From: Chamaelirium japonicum
Lineage: Eukaryota > Streptophyta > Magnoliopsida > Liliales > Melanthiaceae
NCBI GenBank assembly: GCA_947650365.1
Contig: CANTAL010000028.1
Location: 1,302,001 to 1,366,000, forward strand
Direction: 5' to 3'
Length of the DNA: 64,000 nt
The first letter of the stretch is position 1. Every line of letters starts with the position of its first letter. The translations under genes and the position numbers were made by a program. Below, one piece after another: positions 38,729 through 52,299 of this stretch. The notes under the pieces were generated by a model, which made no database searches, was not told where the DNA came from, and was given only the letters and a program-made list of their open reading frames with translations.

Positions 38729-41700
38729 TTAGTCAGTGTAAAGAGGATCTTGTAAGAGAATCTCCTCTACAACCTTATCTTTTAGTTCTAAAAATGGCTT
38801 TAGCCTTTGCCCATTTACCTTGAAAATATCACCATTCTGGGGGTTCTCAATTTCGATGGCCCCATGATAATGAACTACACGAACTATAAAGGGGCCAGAC
38901 CAACGAGATCTTAATTTTTCAGGAAATAAATTTAATCTGGAATTATACAAGAGAACTTTCATACCCGGTTCGAATGACTTTCTTAGAATGGATTTATCGT
39001 GTGTTGCTTTCATCCGCTCCTTATAGATTTTTGCATTTTCATATGCATCATTTCGTAATTCATCAAGCTCATTCAGTTGTAGCTTGCGAAGGTTACCGGC
39101 TGAGGGTAAATCAAAATTGAATGTCTTAATTGCCCAGTAGGCCCTATGTTCTAATTCAACTGGCAAGTGGCAGGCCTTACCATACACAAGTCTATATGGG
39201 GACATTCCTAGCGGAGTTTTGTAAGCAGTTCGATAGGCCCATAACGCATCTATCAACCGCACCGACCAGTCTTTTCGATTTGGATTTACGGTTTTCTCTA
39301 GAATTTGCTTGATCTGCCTATTCGAGACTTCCACTTGGCCACTTGTTTGTGGATGATAGGGTGTAGCAACCTTATGGGTGACCGAATATTTCTTCATTAA
39401 TCTATCGAAGGTGCTATTACAAAAATGGCTTCCGCCATCACTTATGATCGCCCTAGGTGTACCGAACCGACTAAATATATAATCTTTGACAAACTTGATC
39501 ACTACTTGGCTATCATTGGTCTTGGTCGGTATTGCCTCAACCCATTTGGAAACATAATCAACTGCAAGCAAGATATATAAATTTCCAAAAGAGCTTGGAA
39601 ATGGCCCCATAAAATCTATTCCCCAAACGTCAAAAATTTCAACTATCAAAATAGGATTTAGGGGCATCATATTTCGATTGGTTATTTTGCCAAGCTTTTG
39701 ACATCGTTCACAACTAACACAAAATGCATGACAATCTTTAAACATCGTGGGCCAGTAGAATCCACATTGCAGAATCTTGGCAGCTGTCTTTTTAGCACTA
39801 AAATGGCCGCCACAAGCATAGTCATGGCAAAATGCTATCACACTGTTATGCTCATGATCAGGGACACATCTTCGAATGATTTGGTCGGGACAATATTTAA
39901 AAAGGTAGGGGTCATCCCAAAAGAAATATTTTACTTCAGATAAAAATTTAGATTTATCTTGTTTCGACCAATGACTAGGCATTTCCTCACTGACTCGGTA
40001 ATTCACTATATCTGCAAACCATGGGAGTTTAGAGATTTGTAGCAACTGCTCATCAGGAAAACTTTCATGTAGAGGGAGTTCCTTACTAAAGGATTCTAAG
40101 TTTAACCTAGAGAGATGATCTGCGACCACATTTTCGCTACCCTTCTTGTCTCGAATTTCTAAATCATATTCTTGTAATAGAAGGATCCATCGAATCAATC
40201 GAGCTTTGGTATCTTTTTTTGAAAGAAGGTACCGCAAAGCCGCATGATCTGTATACACGATGACCTTAGATCCTATCAAATAAGGTCTAAACTTCTCTAG
40301 GGCAAAGACTACAGCTAACAATTCTTTTTCAGTTGTAGTGTAGTTGAGCTGTGCATCATTTAGAGTACGACTCGTATAATAGATTACATGGGGCAGCTTA
40401 TCTACTCTTTGACCCAAAACGGCTCCAATGGCATGATCTGATGCGTCACACATGATTTCAAATGGGATAGACCAATTAGGAGGCTGGATGATGGGGGCAG
40501 AGGTGAGTTCTTTCTTTAATCGCTCGAAAGCTTCTAGACAAGATTCATTAAAAGCAAAAGGTACATCTTTGGAAAGTAAATTACATAACGGTCTTGAAAT
40601 TTTACTAAAGTCTTTAATGAATCGTCTATAAAACCCAGCATGGCCTAAAAATGATCTTATATCTTTAACCGATCGTGGAGGTGGAAGGTTAGAGATTAGA
40701 TCAATCTTTGCTTTGTCTACCTCAATCCCTTTATCAGAGATGACATGACCTAAGACTATTCCTTTCTTTACCATAAAATGACATTTTTCCCAATTTAGCA
40801 CTAGATTTTTCTCTTTGCATCTTACAAGCACGAGTTCTAAATGTTGCAAGCACTCTTGATAATTGGATCCAAAGACTGAAAAGTCATCCATAAATACTTC
40901 AAGAAAGCGTTCAATCATATCAGAAAAGATACTAGTCATACACCGCTGAAATGTAGCAGGTGCATTGCATAACCCAAAGGGCATGCGTCTATAGGCGAAC
41001 GTTCCAAATGGACAAGTGAATGTAGTCTTCTCTTGATCCTCTGGTGCTATAGGAATTTGGTTATAACCGGAATAACCATCTAAAAAACAGTAGTAAGCAT
41101 GTCCGGCTAACCGCTCTAGCATTTGATCTATGAAAGGGAGTGGAAAGTGATCTTTTCGTGTAGCAGAGTTTAACTTCCTATAGTCAATACATACTCTCCA
41201 TCCAGTTTGCACTCTTGTAGGCACCAACTCATTACCTTCATTTATCTCCACTGTGATACCCGATTTCTTTGGAACTACTTGGACAGGGCTCACCCAGGAG
41301 CTATCTGAAATCGGGTAAATCACTCCGGTATCCAAAAGTTTTAGTACTTCTGTCCTAACCACTTCCTTCATTGCAGGGTTTAGCCGCCTTTGCGGTTCTC
41401 GACTTGTTTTAGTCTCTTCCTCGAGATAGATTCTATGTTGAACCACAGAGGGGCTTATGCCCTTTATATCGGCTATTGACCATCCTATAGCTTCTTTATG
41501 ATCCTTAAGGATTTCAACAAGTTGTTTCTCTTGGTTTTCGTCTAGGTCTGAAGCTATTATGACAGGAAGAGTTTCAGCAGATCCTAAAAACACATATTTA
41601 AGATTTTGTGGTAATGGTTTTAGTTCTAACTTCGGGGGCTTGATTATTGAAGGTACAGGTGGTGTCAGAGAAGGTGTGAGGATTTCTGGCTTAGGCTGCC

Positions 41701-42979
41701 ATTTGTCCATTCCGAAAGAAGGGGTAGCCTCTAGTAGTGCATTGATTTCATTGATATGATCATCAATATCAAAATCTTTTCCAAAATATGCAAGGCAGGC
41801 TTCCAGTGGGTCATCGTAGTTTACTTGCGATACTAAACTTTCTTTTTGTTCTTGCAAGTAGTTGACCTCTTCTACTTCATCACTTTCATCTCTCGGTTGT
41901 TTGCTCACATTAAATATATTCACTTGTATTGTCATGTTACCGAAAGAAATATTCATAACACCATTCCGACAGTTAATTAGTGCATTCGATGTTGCTAGGA
42001 AAGATCGCCCTAAGATTACCGGTACTCGATTAGTAAATTCAGTTGGTGGTTTTGTATCCAGGACCACAAAGTCAACAGGGAATACAAATTCTCCCACTTT
42101 GATGAGGACATCTTCCACTATCCCTTTAGGATATCGAATTGAAGCATCAGCTAGCTGGAGGGTCAATCTAGTGGGTTTTAACTCCCCCAGACCTAGCTCT
42201 TCATATATGGAATATGGAAGGAGGTTGACACTCGCACCTAAGTCGAGCAAGGCTTTCTCAATATGATATTCCCCTATTTCACAGAAAATAGTAGGACAGC
42301 CAGGGTCCTTATATTTGATAGGGGTGGAGCATGAAATAACTGAACTAGCTTGCTGAGCCAGAAATGCTCTCTTGGGTACATTAGTTGCTCTCTTAAAAGT
42401 GCAAAGATCCTTTAATAATTTAGCGTATGTAGGTATTTGTTGGATTGCATCTAGGAGTGGAATATTAATTTTTACTTGTTTGAAAATTTCTAACATATTA
42501 TCCATTTGCATCTTCTTCTTTGCTGGCTCTAGCCTTTGAGGATATGGGGCTTTAGGAATGTAGGTTCTAAGAGGTGGTTCACTAGGTGATGCAATATTTT
42601 CAGTATTGTGTCTTGTATGCTCCCTAGTTTTCTCTTGTGCTTTTGGCTCCTCTTCAGGTGCTTCTTCAGTTCTTATGCCATTCTCTCTAAATTCCTCAGT
42701 TTCCTTAGGAGGTTCTATCATGTTATCAACTTGTCGTCCTGACCTAAGTGTAGTGATTGCATTTGCCTGCTCATGACCTTTTCCTTTGATGTCATGAATT
42801 TCAAATTGACCCCTCAGATTTGACCCTTTAGGGTTAGCCTCAGGTTGACTCGGGAATGTACCCTTATCCCTTGTGTTCAAAGAATCAGCTAGTTGACTCA
42901 CAGTGTATTCCAACTTCGCAATAGATTGTGTGTTAGCACTAATGCTTTGAGCGGTGCTCTGTTGGAATTGGAGGGTATT
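38729..42979 (-). CDS. Athila-like pol polyprotein (PR-RT-RH-IN)
   Basis: Open from the codon after the TAG at 42980-42982 to the stop at 38729, about 1,416 codons; residue numbers below count from the codon complementary to 42911-42913. Protease [13 protein letters not shown] near 221-233; reverse transcriptase with [20 protein letters not shown] and catalytic FMDDFSVF near 674; RNase H with [14 protein letters not shown] (about 820) and [14 protein letters not shown] (about 887); integrase with an HHCC zinc finger (about 1020-1065) and D-D-E residues in WGIDFMGPF (about 1097), IISDGGSHF (about 1156) and GQVEVSNRQ (about 1193). The C-terminal tail ends near [17 protein letters not shown]. 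All catalytic motifs are intact, so the enzymes could be functional if translated with gag. Confidence 0.93.
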   Translation of the reverse strand, partial: NTLQFQQSTAQSISANTQSIAKLEYTVSQLADSLNTRDKGTFPSQPEANPKGSNLRGQFEIHDIKGKGHEQANAITTLRSGRQVDNMIEPPKETEEFRENGIRTEEAPEEEPKAQEKTREHTRHNTENIASPSEPPLRTYIPKAPYPQRLEPAKKKMQMDNMLEIFKQVKINIPLLDAIQQIPTYAKLLKDLCTFKRATNVPKRAFLAQQASSVISCSTPIKYKDPGCPTIFCEIGEYHIEKALLDLGASVNLLPYSIYEELGLGELKPTRLTLQLADASIRYPKGIVEDVLIKVGEFVFPVDFVVLDTKPPTEFTNRVPVILGRSFLATSNALINCRNGVMNISFGNMTIQVNIFNVSKQPRDESDEVEEVNYLQEQKESLVSQVNYDDPLEACLAYFGKDFDIDDHINEINALLEATPSFGMDKWQPKPEILTPSLTPPVPSIIKPPKLELKPLPQNLKYVFLGSAETLPVIIASDLDENQEKQLVEILKDHKEAIGWSIADIKGISPSVVQHRIYLEEETKTSREPQRRLNPAMKEVVRTEVLKLLDTGVIYPISDSSWVSPVQVVPKKSGITVEINEGNELVPTRVQTGWRVCIDYRKLNSATRKDHFPLPFIDQMLERLAGHAYYCFLDGYSGYNQIPIAPEDQEKTTFTCPFGTFAYRRMPFGLCNAPATFQRCMTSIFSDMIERFLEVFMDDFSVFGSNYQECLQHLELVLVRCKEKNLVLNWEKCHFMVKKGIVLGHVISDKGIEVDKAKIDLISNLPPPRSVKDIRSFLGHAGFYRRFIKDFSKISRPLCNLLSKDVPFAFNESCLEAFERLKKELTSAPIIQPPNWSIPFEIMCDASDHAIGAVLGQRVDKLPHVIYYTSRTLNDAQLNYTTTEKELLAVVFALEKFRPYLIGSKVIVYTDHAALRYLLSKKDTKARLIRWILLLQEYDLEIRDKKGSENVVADHLSRLNLESFSKELPLHESFPDEQLLQISKLPWFADIVNYRVSEEMPSHWSKQDKSKFLSEVKYFFWDDPYLFKYCPDQIIRRCVPDHEHNSVIAFCHDYACGGHFSAKKTAAKILQCGFYWPTMFKDCHAFCVSCERCQKLGKITNRNMMPLNPILIVEIFDVWGIDFMGPFPSSFGNLYILLAVDYVSKWVEAIPTKTNDSQVVIKFVKDYIFSRFGTPRAIISDGGSHFCNSTFDRLMKKYSVTHKVATPYHPQTSGQVEVSNRQIKQILEKTVNPNRKDWSVRLIDALWAYRTAYKTPLGMSPYRLVYGKACHLPVELEHRAYWAIKTFNFDLPSAGNLRKLQLNELDELRNDAYENAKIYKERMKATHDKSILRKSFEPGMKVLLYNSRLNLFPEKLRSRWSGPFIVRVVHYHGAIEIENPQNGDIFKVNGQRLKPFLELKDKVVEEILLQDPLYTD

Positions 42980-44161
42980 CTAAGCTAGTAGTTTCATCGT
43001 TTCCTCTAGAGAATTGATTCTTTGATTATCTGGGTTAGGGGTGGCATTTTGTATAGGTGGCTTTTGAAATCCTGGAGGTGGTACAGACTGAGATGGGCCA
43101 CCTTGGTATGGACCCTTAGTCCATGAGAAATTTGGATGATTCTTCCATCCTTCATTGTAAGTGTTTGAATATGGATTATACCTTTGTTGATTATCAAAAC
43201 GATTATTTTGATACAAAGCATTAATTTTTTCCATATTATTTTCTTGACCCCCTAACATCGGGCATCGATGATCTGCATGGGTAGGCTCACTACAAATTGA
43301 ACAAATAGGAAAGCTAGGCTCATTATTGCAACTCATAGTTTGATTAAGGCTTAGTGCTTCTAAGGTATTCGGAGCGGGAGTCTTATTTCCTTGATTCATT
43401 TCTAAAGCCTCTAAGTGTCTCATTACTGTGGCTAATTTAGCTTCTGCTTCGAATTTAGGTTCCACTTTATAGAGCCCACCCTGTGCAGTAGGGAGGGGTT
43501 TCCTAGATTCTTCTTTGATTGGTTCCCACTGTAGTGTGTTCTCGGCAATTTCTTCTAAGTAGGTCCAGGCTTGATCTGCTGTCTTTTTGGTGAACTCACC
43601 ATTACAACACGATTCTACCATGGTCTTAGATGGGTAGTTCAACCCTTCATAAAGGATTTGGACTAGTCTAATTTTTTCAAAACCATGGTGTGGACAGTGC
43701 AGGAGTAGGTCCTTAAATCTTTCTATGTATCTATAGAGAGCTTCACCTTCCAGTTGGTGAAACACATTCAAGGCCTGACGAATCGAGGCCGTCTTTTGTT
43801 TAGAATAGAATTTTCTATAAAAGAGCTCGAGTAGGCCTACCCAAGTAGTTATGGATCCAGCTTGTAAGGCATAAAGCCATGCTTTAGCCTTTTCTTTTAG
43901 CGAGAAGGGAAATAATCTAAGTTTGAGATTTTCTTCGGACATATTGTCGAATTTCATTGTTCCACATATGTCTTCGAATTCCCTCACATGTTGATATGGA
44001 TTTTCCTGATCCATTCCCCGAAAGATGGGAAGCATTTGGATTAAGCCAGATTTTAATTCAAATTTTGCATTAGTATTGGGTAAGGTTATGCAAGAAGGTT
44101 GTGTAGCCCTAGTGGGATACATATAATCCCCTAAGGTGATTGCTTGCGGCTGTTCCGCCAT
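42980..44161 (-). CDS. Athila-like gag (393 aa)
   Basis: Starts MAEQPQAITLGDYMYPTRAT. The retrotransposon gag domain (about residues 60-210) includes FPFSLKEKAKAWLYALQAGS and GEALYRYIERFKDLLLHCPH. A CX2CX4HX4C zinc knuckle CSICSEPTHADHRC lies at about 288-301. It forms the virus-like particle and binds RNA. Ends at TAG (42980-42982), exactly in frame with pol downstream. Athila elements usually have one gag-pol frame and the next codons continue the expected sequence ([11 protein letters not shown]), so the stop is either a C-to-T nonsense change of a CAG codon or a suppressible stop. Confidence 0.92.
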   Translation of the reverse strand: MAEQPQAITLGDYMYPTRATQPSCITLPNTNAKFELKSGLIQMLPIFRGMDQENPYQHVREFEDICGTMKFDNMSEENLKLRLFPFSLKEKAKAWLYALQAGSITTWVGLLELFYRKFYSKQKTASIRQALNVFHQLEGEALYRYIERFKDLLLHCPHHGFEKIRLVQILYEGLNYPSKTMVESCCNGEFTKKTADQAWTYLEEIAENTLQWEPIKEESRKPLPTAQGGLYKVEPKFEAEAKLATVMRHLEALEMNQGNKTPAPNTLEALSLNQTMSCNNEPSFPICSICSEPTHADHRCPMLGGQENNMEKINALYQNNRFDNQQRYNPYSNTYNEGWKNHPNFSWTKGPYQGGPSQSVPPPGFQKPPIQNATPNPDNQRINSLEETMKLLA

Positions 44162-44788
44162 CTCTACGATGTTATTATAATCAATTCTAATTAATCTTTT
44201 TCCTACACGTGCCCAAACTGTGGACTGTGTGTCCAGATTAATGTGCCAATTAAGTAATAGTAGTTTAACGAATATAACGCTACGCTAGTAAAGAAAACAG
44301 AGTACGTACTTTATCAGAATACTTATGCAAATAGAGAATCTACTATTATGCAATGCAGCACCCTAGCAAATGGTTTCTATCGATGCAAGGTTGAGTGTAC
44401 ACCTCAGACTGAGACACACATACAACTATAAGAGGTATATGTGCCGAGCTGGCGACAACCTTACAAAGTTGCGATGCAATTCGATTACTTGATCTACGGT
44501 GACAGTTTGCACATTAACCGATTACCCTAATTACTACGGTTGTTGAATTAGCAAGAGTAAGCAATAGGAGTACGTAATCAAACCCACTGACTGGAGAGGC
44601 GTGGGTAAGGATTTGAGTACTTACCTTACGCAAGTTTTTCGTTAAGCGTGTAAGTACCTAAAAAGTTAAACAGAAGATAATAAGTACGCAAGAAACAAAA
44701 TACGAAAATAGAATAACTAAGAATACTAATACTGACTTTTTTTTTTAAAGCAAATAAAAACTAAACTTTAATAGTTTTCAAACTCAAG
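44162..44788 (-). other. 5' leader of the Athila-like element
   Basis: Between the primer-binding site and the gag ATG. Non-coding, A-rich on the plus strand near 44640-44770. No ORF recognised. Confidence 0.7.
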
Positions 44789-44806
44789 TCCCCGGCAACG
44801 GCGCCA
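44789..44806 (-). promoter_or_regulatory. primer-binding site, tRNA-Asp type
   Basis: Minus-strand TGGCGCCGTTGCCGGGGA is an 18-nt complement of the 3' end of plant tRNA-Asp, the primer used by Athila elements. A 6-nt spacer separates it from the LTR end (CA complementary to 44813-44814). Confidence 0.93.
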
Positions 44807-44812
44807 AAAACT

Positions 44813-47800
44813 TGTTGTGATTTTAAATTATTATACCGCAAGTGCACGGCGTCTATCTGATAGACAGTGGCAAATACGGGTCGATCCCATAGAGACTTGG
44901 ATGAAAACTAATTAAAGAAAAATTTAACGCTAATTACTTTTATATTATAGTTTAATAGAATGATTGATTTTTAGTGAAATTGTTTTGTAAAAGAAATACG
45001 GAAAGCAAAACTAAAAGCTAATTAAGATTTAGGGTATAATCTATATGGAGAGATATTCTAAGCTCTAGAATCCGCACAAGTAGCGATCTAAACTATACTT
45101 TTAGATGATTTCCAGGATGTTCACGGAGATACGAAGTCAATCTATCTCCGTGGATGATATTCAATGGAGCACTATTATGATCACGAATGTAGTGATTTTC
45201 CTCGCTTTAATGGAATAAGCCTGAAATAATTCTCCGTAAAATTCGGAGTAATAACAGAAGCTAACACTATGTAATGATTCTCCGTAAAACTACTCGTAAT
45301 GATGAAGAATAAAACTATGAGATAAACCTCTGTAGAACTCTGATAATAACGGAGAATAACGCTAACTTATTACAGAAATTTTAATCAAGCATGAATGAGC
45401 AAAGATCACTTTATTTTCATTAAACGCACTAAAATAAGGAAATCAAATAAGAGCATGATTTAGATACAACTACAAGGCTTCATCCAGAACTTAGAGCGGT
45501 GGTTTAGCCTCGCATGGCCATGTGAGCGCTGATGGCGGATGCTCCTTTCTTGAAGACGACGAACCCGGCGATGACGGCGGCGTGCGACGATGATGACGCG
45601 GCTCGGCTTGGAGACGGTTGCGTGGCGTAGTCGGAGAAGATGGATGATCTGATGCTGTCGACGAGCGGCTGTGTGATGATGGCCGTGGCTTCGAGAGCGG
45701 TGGACGTGGCTCGGAGGTGATGAAGATGGAAGATGGAAGATGGTTGGTGGTCGAAGTAGATGGCAGCCCCTGGTTCGTCCTCTCCCCCCTATTATATAGG
45801 ATAGAGAGAGAGATGGAAAGAAAGAAAAGTCCGGCTGGGCTTGCACGGTTAGAGAGAGAAAAAGGAAAGAATAGAGAGAGAATCAAGGAGGAGAGAGAGA
45901 TGTAGGGAAAGGAAGAGAGAAGTTCGGCTGTGGGGTTTCTCGGGTACAGCTAGGAGGCTGATCGGGTAAGGGAGAGAGAGTCGTTCGGCTGCAGGCCGAT
46001 CGGGTCGGGGAGGAGAGAGATTTCCGGTTTAGGCTTTAGAGAGAGAATCCCGGAACTGGGCGGTTGTGTCTCGGTGGTAAGGAGAGATGGGCGGTTCGGT
46101 GGGGAGCGGTTTAGGAAAGAGAGAGAGATGGAAAGAGAATCCGAGAGAGAGGATCCCAGAGAGAGAGAGTGAATTTCGGGATAGAGAGAGAAGTTCGTAG
46201 AGAGAAACGAGAAGCCCGGGTGAGAGAAGAGAGAAGGAAACAGCTAGTTCGGATGCACAGTTTGGGCCGGACGGCTGCGATTAAACGGGGCGGATGTGAT
46301 CAAGTGGATGGGAGCACGAGGGCTGGGCCGCTGGAGCTGATCGTACGGCTGCATGTGCCATGCACGGGTGCATGCATGGGCTTGGATGGCTGTGATGGGT
46401 TGAGAGGTGAGAAAGAAACGGGAGAGAGAAAACAGGGGCAGAGAATCGGTTACAGCTGGGCTCCGGTTTTAGAAAGAGATTGGTGAGCTCCGGTGCACAT
46501 GCATGCTGAATGCATGGGTGTGATTTGTAGGGACGGCTGGGGTTGTTAGAAGAGATGAAGGCTGGGTGCAATGGGTGAATATGCATGCATGGAAGGGATT
46601 GGCGATCGGACGGCTGGAATCTCTTTGGGTTTGTGGCTTTAGGTGATGGCTGCATGGGTTTGGTTATTGGATCGGACGGCTGGAATTAAGTGGGAATGAA
46701 AGGTGGAAAAAGATATGGAAAATGACGATTGTGATCGGGTCGGACCGGGATGTGTGGATTTCGGGATAAATGGGTGGCTGTGATTATTTAGAAAGAGGGA
46801 ATCCGGGGGAAATATTAGGGTTTACATGGATTGGATGCATGCATGAGGTTTGAATTAGACGACTGCGATACGATCGGAAGGCTAAGAGAGAGAGTTCGGT
46901 TTATGCATGGATCGTTAGGTGCAATGAAGTGCTGGCTGGGCTTGGGTTCGAGAGCGAGTTGCATGCGATGCTTCATAGCTACGAGGTTGGGTAAGACGGG
47001 GGGTTTTTTAGTGTCATCTGGTTTTGGTCGGGAAGAGGGAAAAAAAACAACAAAAGAAAATAGAAGAGAGAGGAAAGGTGGCAGGAAGAGGACGACGACC
47101 ATCCAGACTTCAATTCCATTATCCATTTATTTGCGCATGTGCAGCCTTCGTCCCGAAACCATCTTCAAAGTTTTTCTCCATTGTAGCCATGTGCGTTGAA
47201 AGCAAGCTCCAATTCCCTAAAAATACACATAAAATGACGTCCATAAGGTTCTGGGGTATTAATCGATAAAAGGATAATTTTGATTATCAGGTAGTATAAC
47301 TATCATGCATGATGTGTATGAGAGCGAACCAGTATGTCGTTGGGTTCGTATGAGAGTCTACTATATCGTGGTGCAAAGAAACTCATGCAGTTTACGTGTA
47401 TTATGAAAGTTTTACGTAGCAAACTGACGATATATGCTTGAGAATAATAGGATAATTAGTACAAATTGGCCGCTCAACACACCCCCAAACCTAAATCTTG
47501 CTCGCCCTCGAGTAAGAAAAGAAAAATAAACAAAGTAAATGACAAAGTAAAAAAACTCCTAACTCACTTTCGCAGGAATCGCGATTGCACTTAGCATGTG
47601 CAACAAGCCTTTAAACCCCTGGGTTACCCCAGTGGACGAGTTTTGTCTCGTGAGGGTTTGCAGTGAATCTACCCACAAAATTCAAACTGTTTTGTTTATT
47701 TTTTTATTTTTAATATAAATAAGAAATAAGAAAAGTCGGTTTCATAGAATAATTAAAAAGTACTCAAAAATAGAATTTCTAAGGCACAAGACTCACAAGG

Positions 47801-48116
47801 TATCTAGCCCAAGCTTCGGCTTTCGAAGTAAGCACTTTAGGTTCTAACTATTAGTTTCCCGTTAGAAAAGATCAAGGTCAACTATGCTCGAGTGCACGGT
47901 GCTGTCTGGGCTAAACACAACTAGGGGTTTGGTTCTCTACATTCATATCATTCTAACAGTTTTCTAGAACGGTCAGAGTCGACCTTAGAACCTGAGTCAA
48001 AACCAGCTAATCTAGATAGGCTAGTGAGAGTTGTGGATATTCACCTTAATACCTTTCGGCTTTATATGTGATATTCCAGTTTCCCCACATTGTTTATAGC
48101 GACGGCTTTCACACTA

Positions 48117-48153
<37 letters not shown>

Positions 48154-49440
48154 CGGTCTTATTTTTTTTCTGGATCTAATTATATATCCCTTCCTAACTT
48201 GTACCATGTCAGCTGCACTCTATGCCCATGACACGCTGCCAACGCTCTCATGAGTTAGGTAGCCATCCTCATGTTGCCTTTATATTTGATTCACTCTGCA
48301 TCCATAGGATCATTCTCATAACCCTATCGACCAGGCTTCACTCATATTAGGGCATACAGGTTAAGACTTTTACATAATTAGATCCTAGACCATGCTAATA
48401 GGTAGCCCTTTCCGCTATACCTTAGAATTCACTGGTGATCTATAGTAGTATTTTTTTTTTTTTTACCAAGTGAACCAGATCCGCATGGTTCATCAGGACT
48501 CTAGTTAACTATTAGGCCGATATGAAAGCTTTGAATTTAGACCCTAGAGGTGTAAGCCAGATGTGAAGTGAAAGGTCAAGTCTAGTTTGTTTTGACAATC
48601 TCTAAAAAGGTTACTAAGGGTCAGAACCATATTAGACAAACTTTTTCTAGCTGATCCTTGGACTTTATACCTTGATTACCAGGTACCTTATAGTCCTATT
48701 CGAGTACAATAAAATTATATTACAAAACCTGAAATAAAGGTGAACTATATATAGATATATATAAATTTTTTTTTTTCGAAAAGAATGAAAAGGACGGCAA
48801 AAGTAATACGATAAGAAACTAAAATAAGAAAAGAAAAATAAAAACATGCAAATGCAAATTCCTATATATTTCTATACGAATGCTATAGTTTTGGTAGGGG
48901 ACTACAGACAAGACACATATACGCCAAGACGTATATGCCGAGCTGTCCCACTATAGCGTAAGTTGATGCAAAATTTTTTTTTTTATAATAAATTTTGTTT
49001 TTTGTTTTTTTAAAATAAAATCAAAAATATCAATACGTACTAAATTAAAATGCCCGATGCAAGCAATGAAAATCACCCCCAAACCTAAATTAGACATTGT
49101 CCTCAATGTTCTCGATCGGTGGTAGGGATATGATATTATGGAATAACGGGCGTTGAGGCCAGAGTGTGAAATATTTGTGCTGAAAGAGAAAGTTCATAGT
49201 GTTAAGTCGCCCGTCGTACAGAACGTGGCGATCGTATAACCAATGTCAACGAGTACTATATCATAAGAATCCATGAGTGCTATGTCCAGAGGGATTACAT
49301 CAGAGTAATCCTGAATTGATATGGCAGGGTAAACCCTTTGTGTGATATCTATTGTGGGAGCCTTAAACAGCCATGCTAAGGAATATGGTTCTTTGATGGG
49401 GATGTGTTCTATATCGAGGACATCAGTAAAAGATTTAGAA
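44813..49440 (-). repeat. 5' LTR of the Athila-like element, outer end deleted
   Basis: Aligned to 33612-38240 at a nearly constant offset of about 11.2 kb with few differences (for example a 9-base block CATGTGCCG near 35950 missing at 47150, and changes in poly-T lengths). It stops at ...AAAGATTTAGAA, about 185 bp short of the full LTR, where palindrome P9 begins. The start of the U3 is therefore lost. Confidence 0.92.
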
Positions 49441-49980
<540 letters not shown>

Positions 49981-49981
49981 A

Positions 49982-50097
49982 AGAGAGGCATGTTCGGATG
50001 CGGCGTGCGGTGCGTGCGGCATCGCACCGCAGCCATCTGATGCACCGTTGCGGCTGCGGTGCGACACCGTACGCACCGCACACCGCATTTTATTATT
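49982..50097. mobile_element. palindromic element P8b (P2 family)
   Basis: Flanked by TA-GA (GA 49959-49981) on the left and TC-TA (about 50098-50109, then to 50151) on the right. Arms GATGCGGCGTGCGGTGCGTG and ACGCACCGCACACCGCAT with CATCTGATGCACCGTTGCGG at the centre. It shares the GGCATG start and CATCTGATGCAC block with the half-element P8 at 33538. Confidence 0.85.
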
Positions 50098-50151
<54 letters not shown>

Positions 50152-50154
<3 letters not shown>

Positions 50155-50342
50155 GAGGGATACTCTTACGGCTCTTACTCATATCGTTACCTATAATCCG
50201 GGAATCTATTAGATCTCGACGTACGGTTCGGATTAGATTGAGAGTTAAAGCAATGGTGTCCGCATTAAATGTGGACTTTTAATACGGGCTTTTCATACAG
50301 CCTTTTAATATGGGCATTTAATACGGACACCATTGCTTTAAT
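50152..50342. mobile_element. palindromic element P6b, interrupted by copia insertion
   Basis: GGGGAGGGATACTCTTAC, ATCTCGACGTACGGTTCGG and GTTAAAGCAATGGTGTCC follow P6. The returning arm GGACACCATTGCTTTAA stops at 50342, where a copia LTR starts. The arm resumes after the copia element at 60130 as TTAACTCCCCATCTAATCCG and fades by about 60170. Confidence 0.88.
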
Positions 50343-52285
50343 TGTTGTAGCTCGTATGTCCTGAGCATGGATTTTCTATATTAACATTAATAAAGATGAC
50401 TTTGGTTATTGTTTTAATTAGAATACTACTTTGGTATATGTTAATATACACATATAATAAAAAGACCCTAGGAAACACAGTAGGCCACTGGGGCGCATGG
50501 TGGATCCATGCTTGGGAGACCCAATGGACCTGTTCTGTATAGACCTAGAACTAGTTCACAGCTTTGGTGATGCCGGTCGCTTCACCGAGAATAAGCTATT
50601 GGCAGGTAGAGGATGTGGTAAAGTCTCCACCACGGGAACGTGGGATTCCCATTCACCTGACCAAGCACGATGATCGTGTTAAACAGGAACAAAGATGGTG
50701 CATAATTCAGTGATTCAGACACTGGTGCATAAACTATCTTACTACTATAGATAATTCATCCTTAACCCTGAGAGACCATGCGCACTGGGCCAACTAGTTG
50801 TGTGGTGCTTTGATGTGCCAACGTGTGCGGACCTTCCATAGTCTAATACCATGGTACGTTGGGTTACCCGGCTGACGCTTGGGTGGCATGCAATCCCTAC
50901 AGGTTATCCGACTTCCAATGATGGATGGGTGCGTTTTGATGAGTCAATCTATCCACACAATTAACCCAGGCCTGGTGGTTATCAGTATGACTGACGACAT
51001 TCCGGATGCTAGGCATAGCACCGGAAGGTATGTGTTGTTATAGATGATAAGTCATCGAACCCTAATCAGATGATCGATCGGGATCTGACGGTGCTCCCCA
51101 CCGCCCGAGTCGTATCATGGCACCAGTAATAGTAGGGACTGAGGATTATCGGAGTATAGTAAAGAGCAGGGTTACGAGGGAGTAACATAAGTTTAGGATC
51201 ACTATAGTTTAACTCGCATCGCACTCTGGGTGGCTACGTGGGTTAATCAGATTAGGGCTGATTAACGAAACTTTCGGAGTGTCACCAGAATAGTTAATCA
51301 GGGATCCGGTTGAAACTAGAGATCCTGAACCCTGAAGGTTCCACCATATCATTATGTATAAGAATTGTTCCTCGACCTGGTTGGATACGTTGGATTGAAG
51401 TAGTGCAATAGAGTGCAAGCCTGGAGCCTAAGAACCTAATTCACATGTGTTAAGGGTCGTAGGGGTATTTTGATAAATACTGAAATATGGCTCAGAACAT
51501 ATTGAATATGGATCTTAGAATGAGCGAAATAATTTCAGGAGCTCATAGGCGCTAACAGAACTCGATTTCGAGTAGCGCACCTCACTCAATCTCTCTTTCA
51601 GTTTTTCACTTTTCGTGAAGGGCGTTTTAGTCCAGGCTTCACGATAGACACTTGGAAACCCTAAAACCGACCCCCCTTATCCTAATCTCTTTAGGGCCGG
51701 CCCTAGCTTGTGTATGGCACTAGGAGACCGGCCCTATATATAGAATGGAGGGGGAGGGGCCGGCCCTAAGGTGCTCCCCCTCTCCTAATACCCGACCCCC
51801 TCTCCCTCTCTCCCTCTCTGAGGTTTTGGCCAAGGAAGAAAGAGGAAGAAGAAGGAGGAAGGAAGGGTAGGAAGAAGAGAGAAAGAAAAGGAGGATATCT
51901 ACTGGCACGCCATCGTCTTCGCAACGAATTCCTCTATCGGCTCGTAGTCCTTGCACTCAGAGACGAGACTTCGAGGATTCCTCAATTCGCAAAGGACAAG
52001 GTGCTATCCGACAGCTTCCCTTGCGATTCAAGTGCGGTTCTTCATCGTTCCGTCCTCTCCATATTATAAATCTATAAGGTATGATGATTCTTAACACCTA
52101 ACTAGATGCATGCATGTCTTCCGTAGATCGTAGTATGCCTCTAGGGTGTCCGCACATATGCTAAGATCATAGATTTGCAAGTAGATTGTTTTGTAGAATT
52201 AATTGTAATGAAACATACACCGTATGATCTTCGGATCTATCTTTTGCTTCCTCTGCAACTCTGATAAGCGGATCCAATTCGAATA
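50343..52285 (+). repeat. 5' LTR of the copia element
   Basis: Starts TGTTGTAGCTCGTATGTCC; ends CCAATTCGAATA, where the 3' LTR has CCAATTCCAACA, so its terminal CA has mutated. A TATA-like CCTATATATAG lies near 51734-51743, just after GGCCGG motifs and before a CT-rich leader, giving the likely promoter. Confidence 0.93.
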
Positions 52286-52287
52286 AT

Positions 52288-52299
52288 TGGTATCAGAGC
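52288..52299 (+). promoter_or_regulatory. primer-binding site, initiator tRNA-Met type
   Basis: TGGTATCAGAGC, complementary to the 3' end of plant tRNA-iMet, 2 nt after the 5' LTR. Typical of copia elements. Confidence 0.95.

Larger units (their letters stand above)
33612..49440 (-). mobile_element. Athila-like Ty3/gypsy LTR retrotransposon
   Basis: Minus-strand element: 5' LTR 44813-49440 (outer end lost), tRNA-Asp primer site, 5' leader 44162-44788, gag-pol 38729-44161 in one frame with a single TAG, about 290 bp of 3' sequence, purine tract, 3' LTR 33612-38426. The DLGAS-type protease, FMDD reverse transcriptase and tRNA-Asp primer site are Athila/Tat-lineage characters. The LTRs are far longer than is usual for the lineage. 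They differ at few positions by eye, suggesting a young insertion. No env-like ORF between pol and the 3' LTR. Inserted in palindrome P8; no target duplication can be shown because the right end is deleted. Confidence 0.88.

Noticed and set aside
45460..45886. Ser/His/Arg-rich frames in both Athila LTRs (also 34259-34684).
   Set aside because: Low-complexity LTR sequence; frames are similar only because the LTRs are copies.
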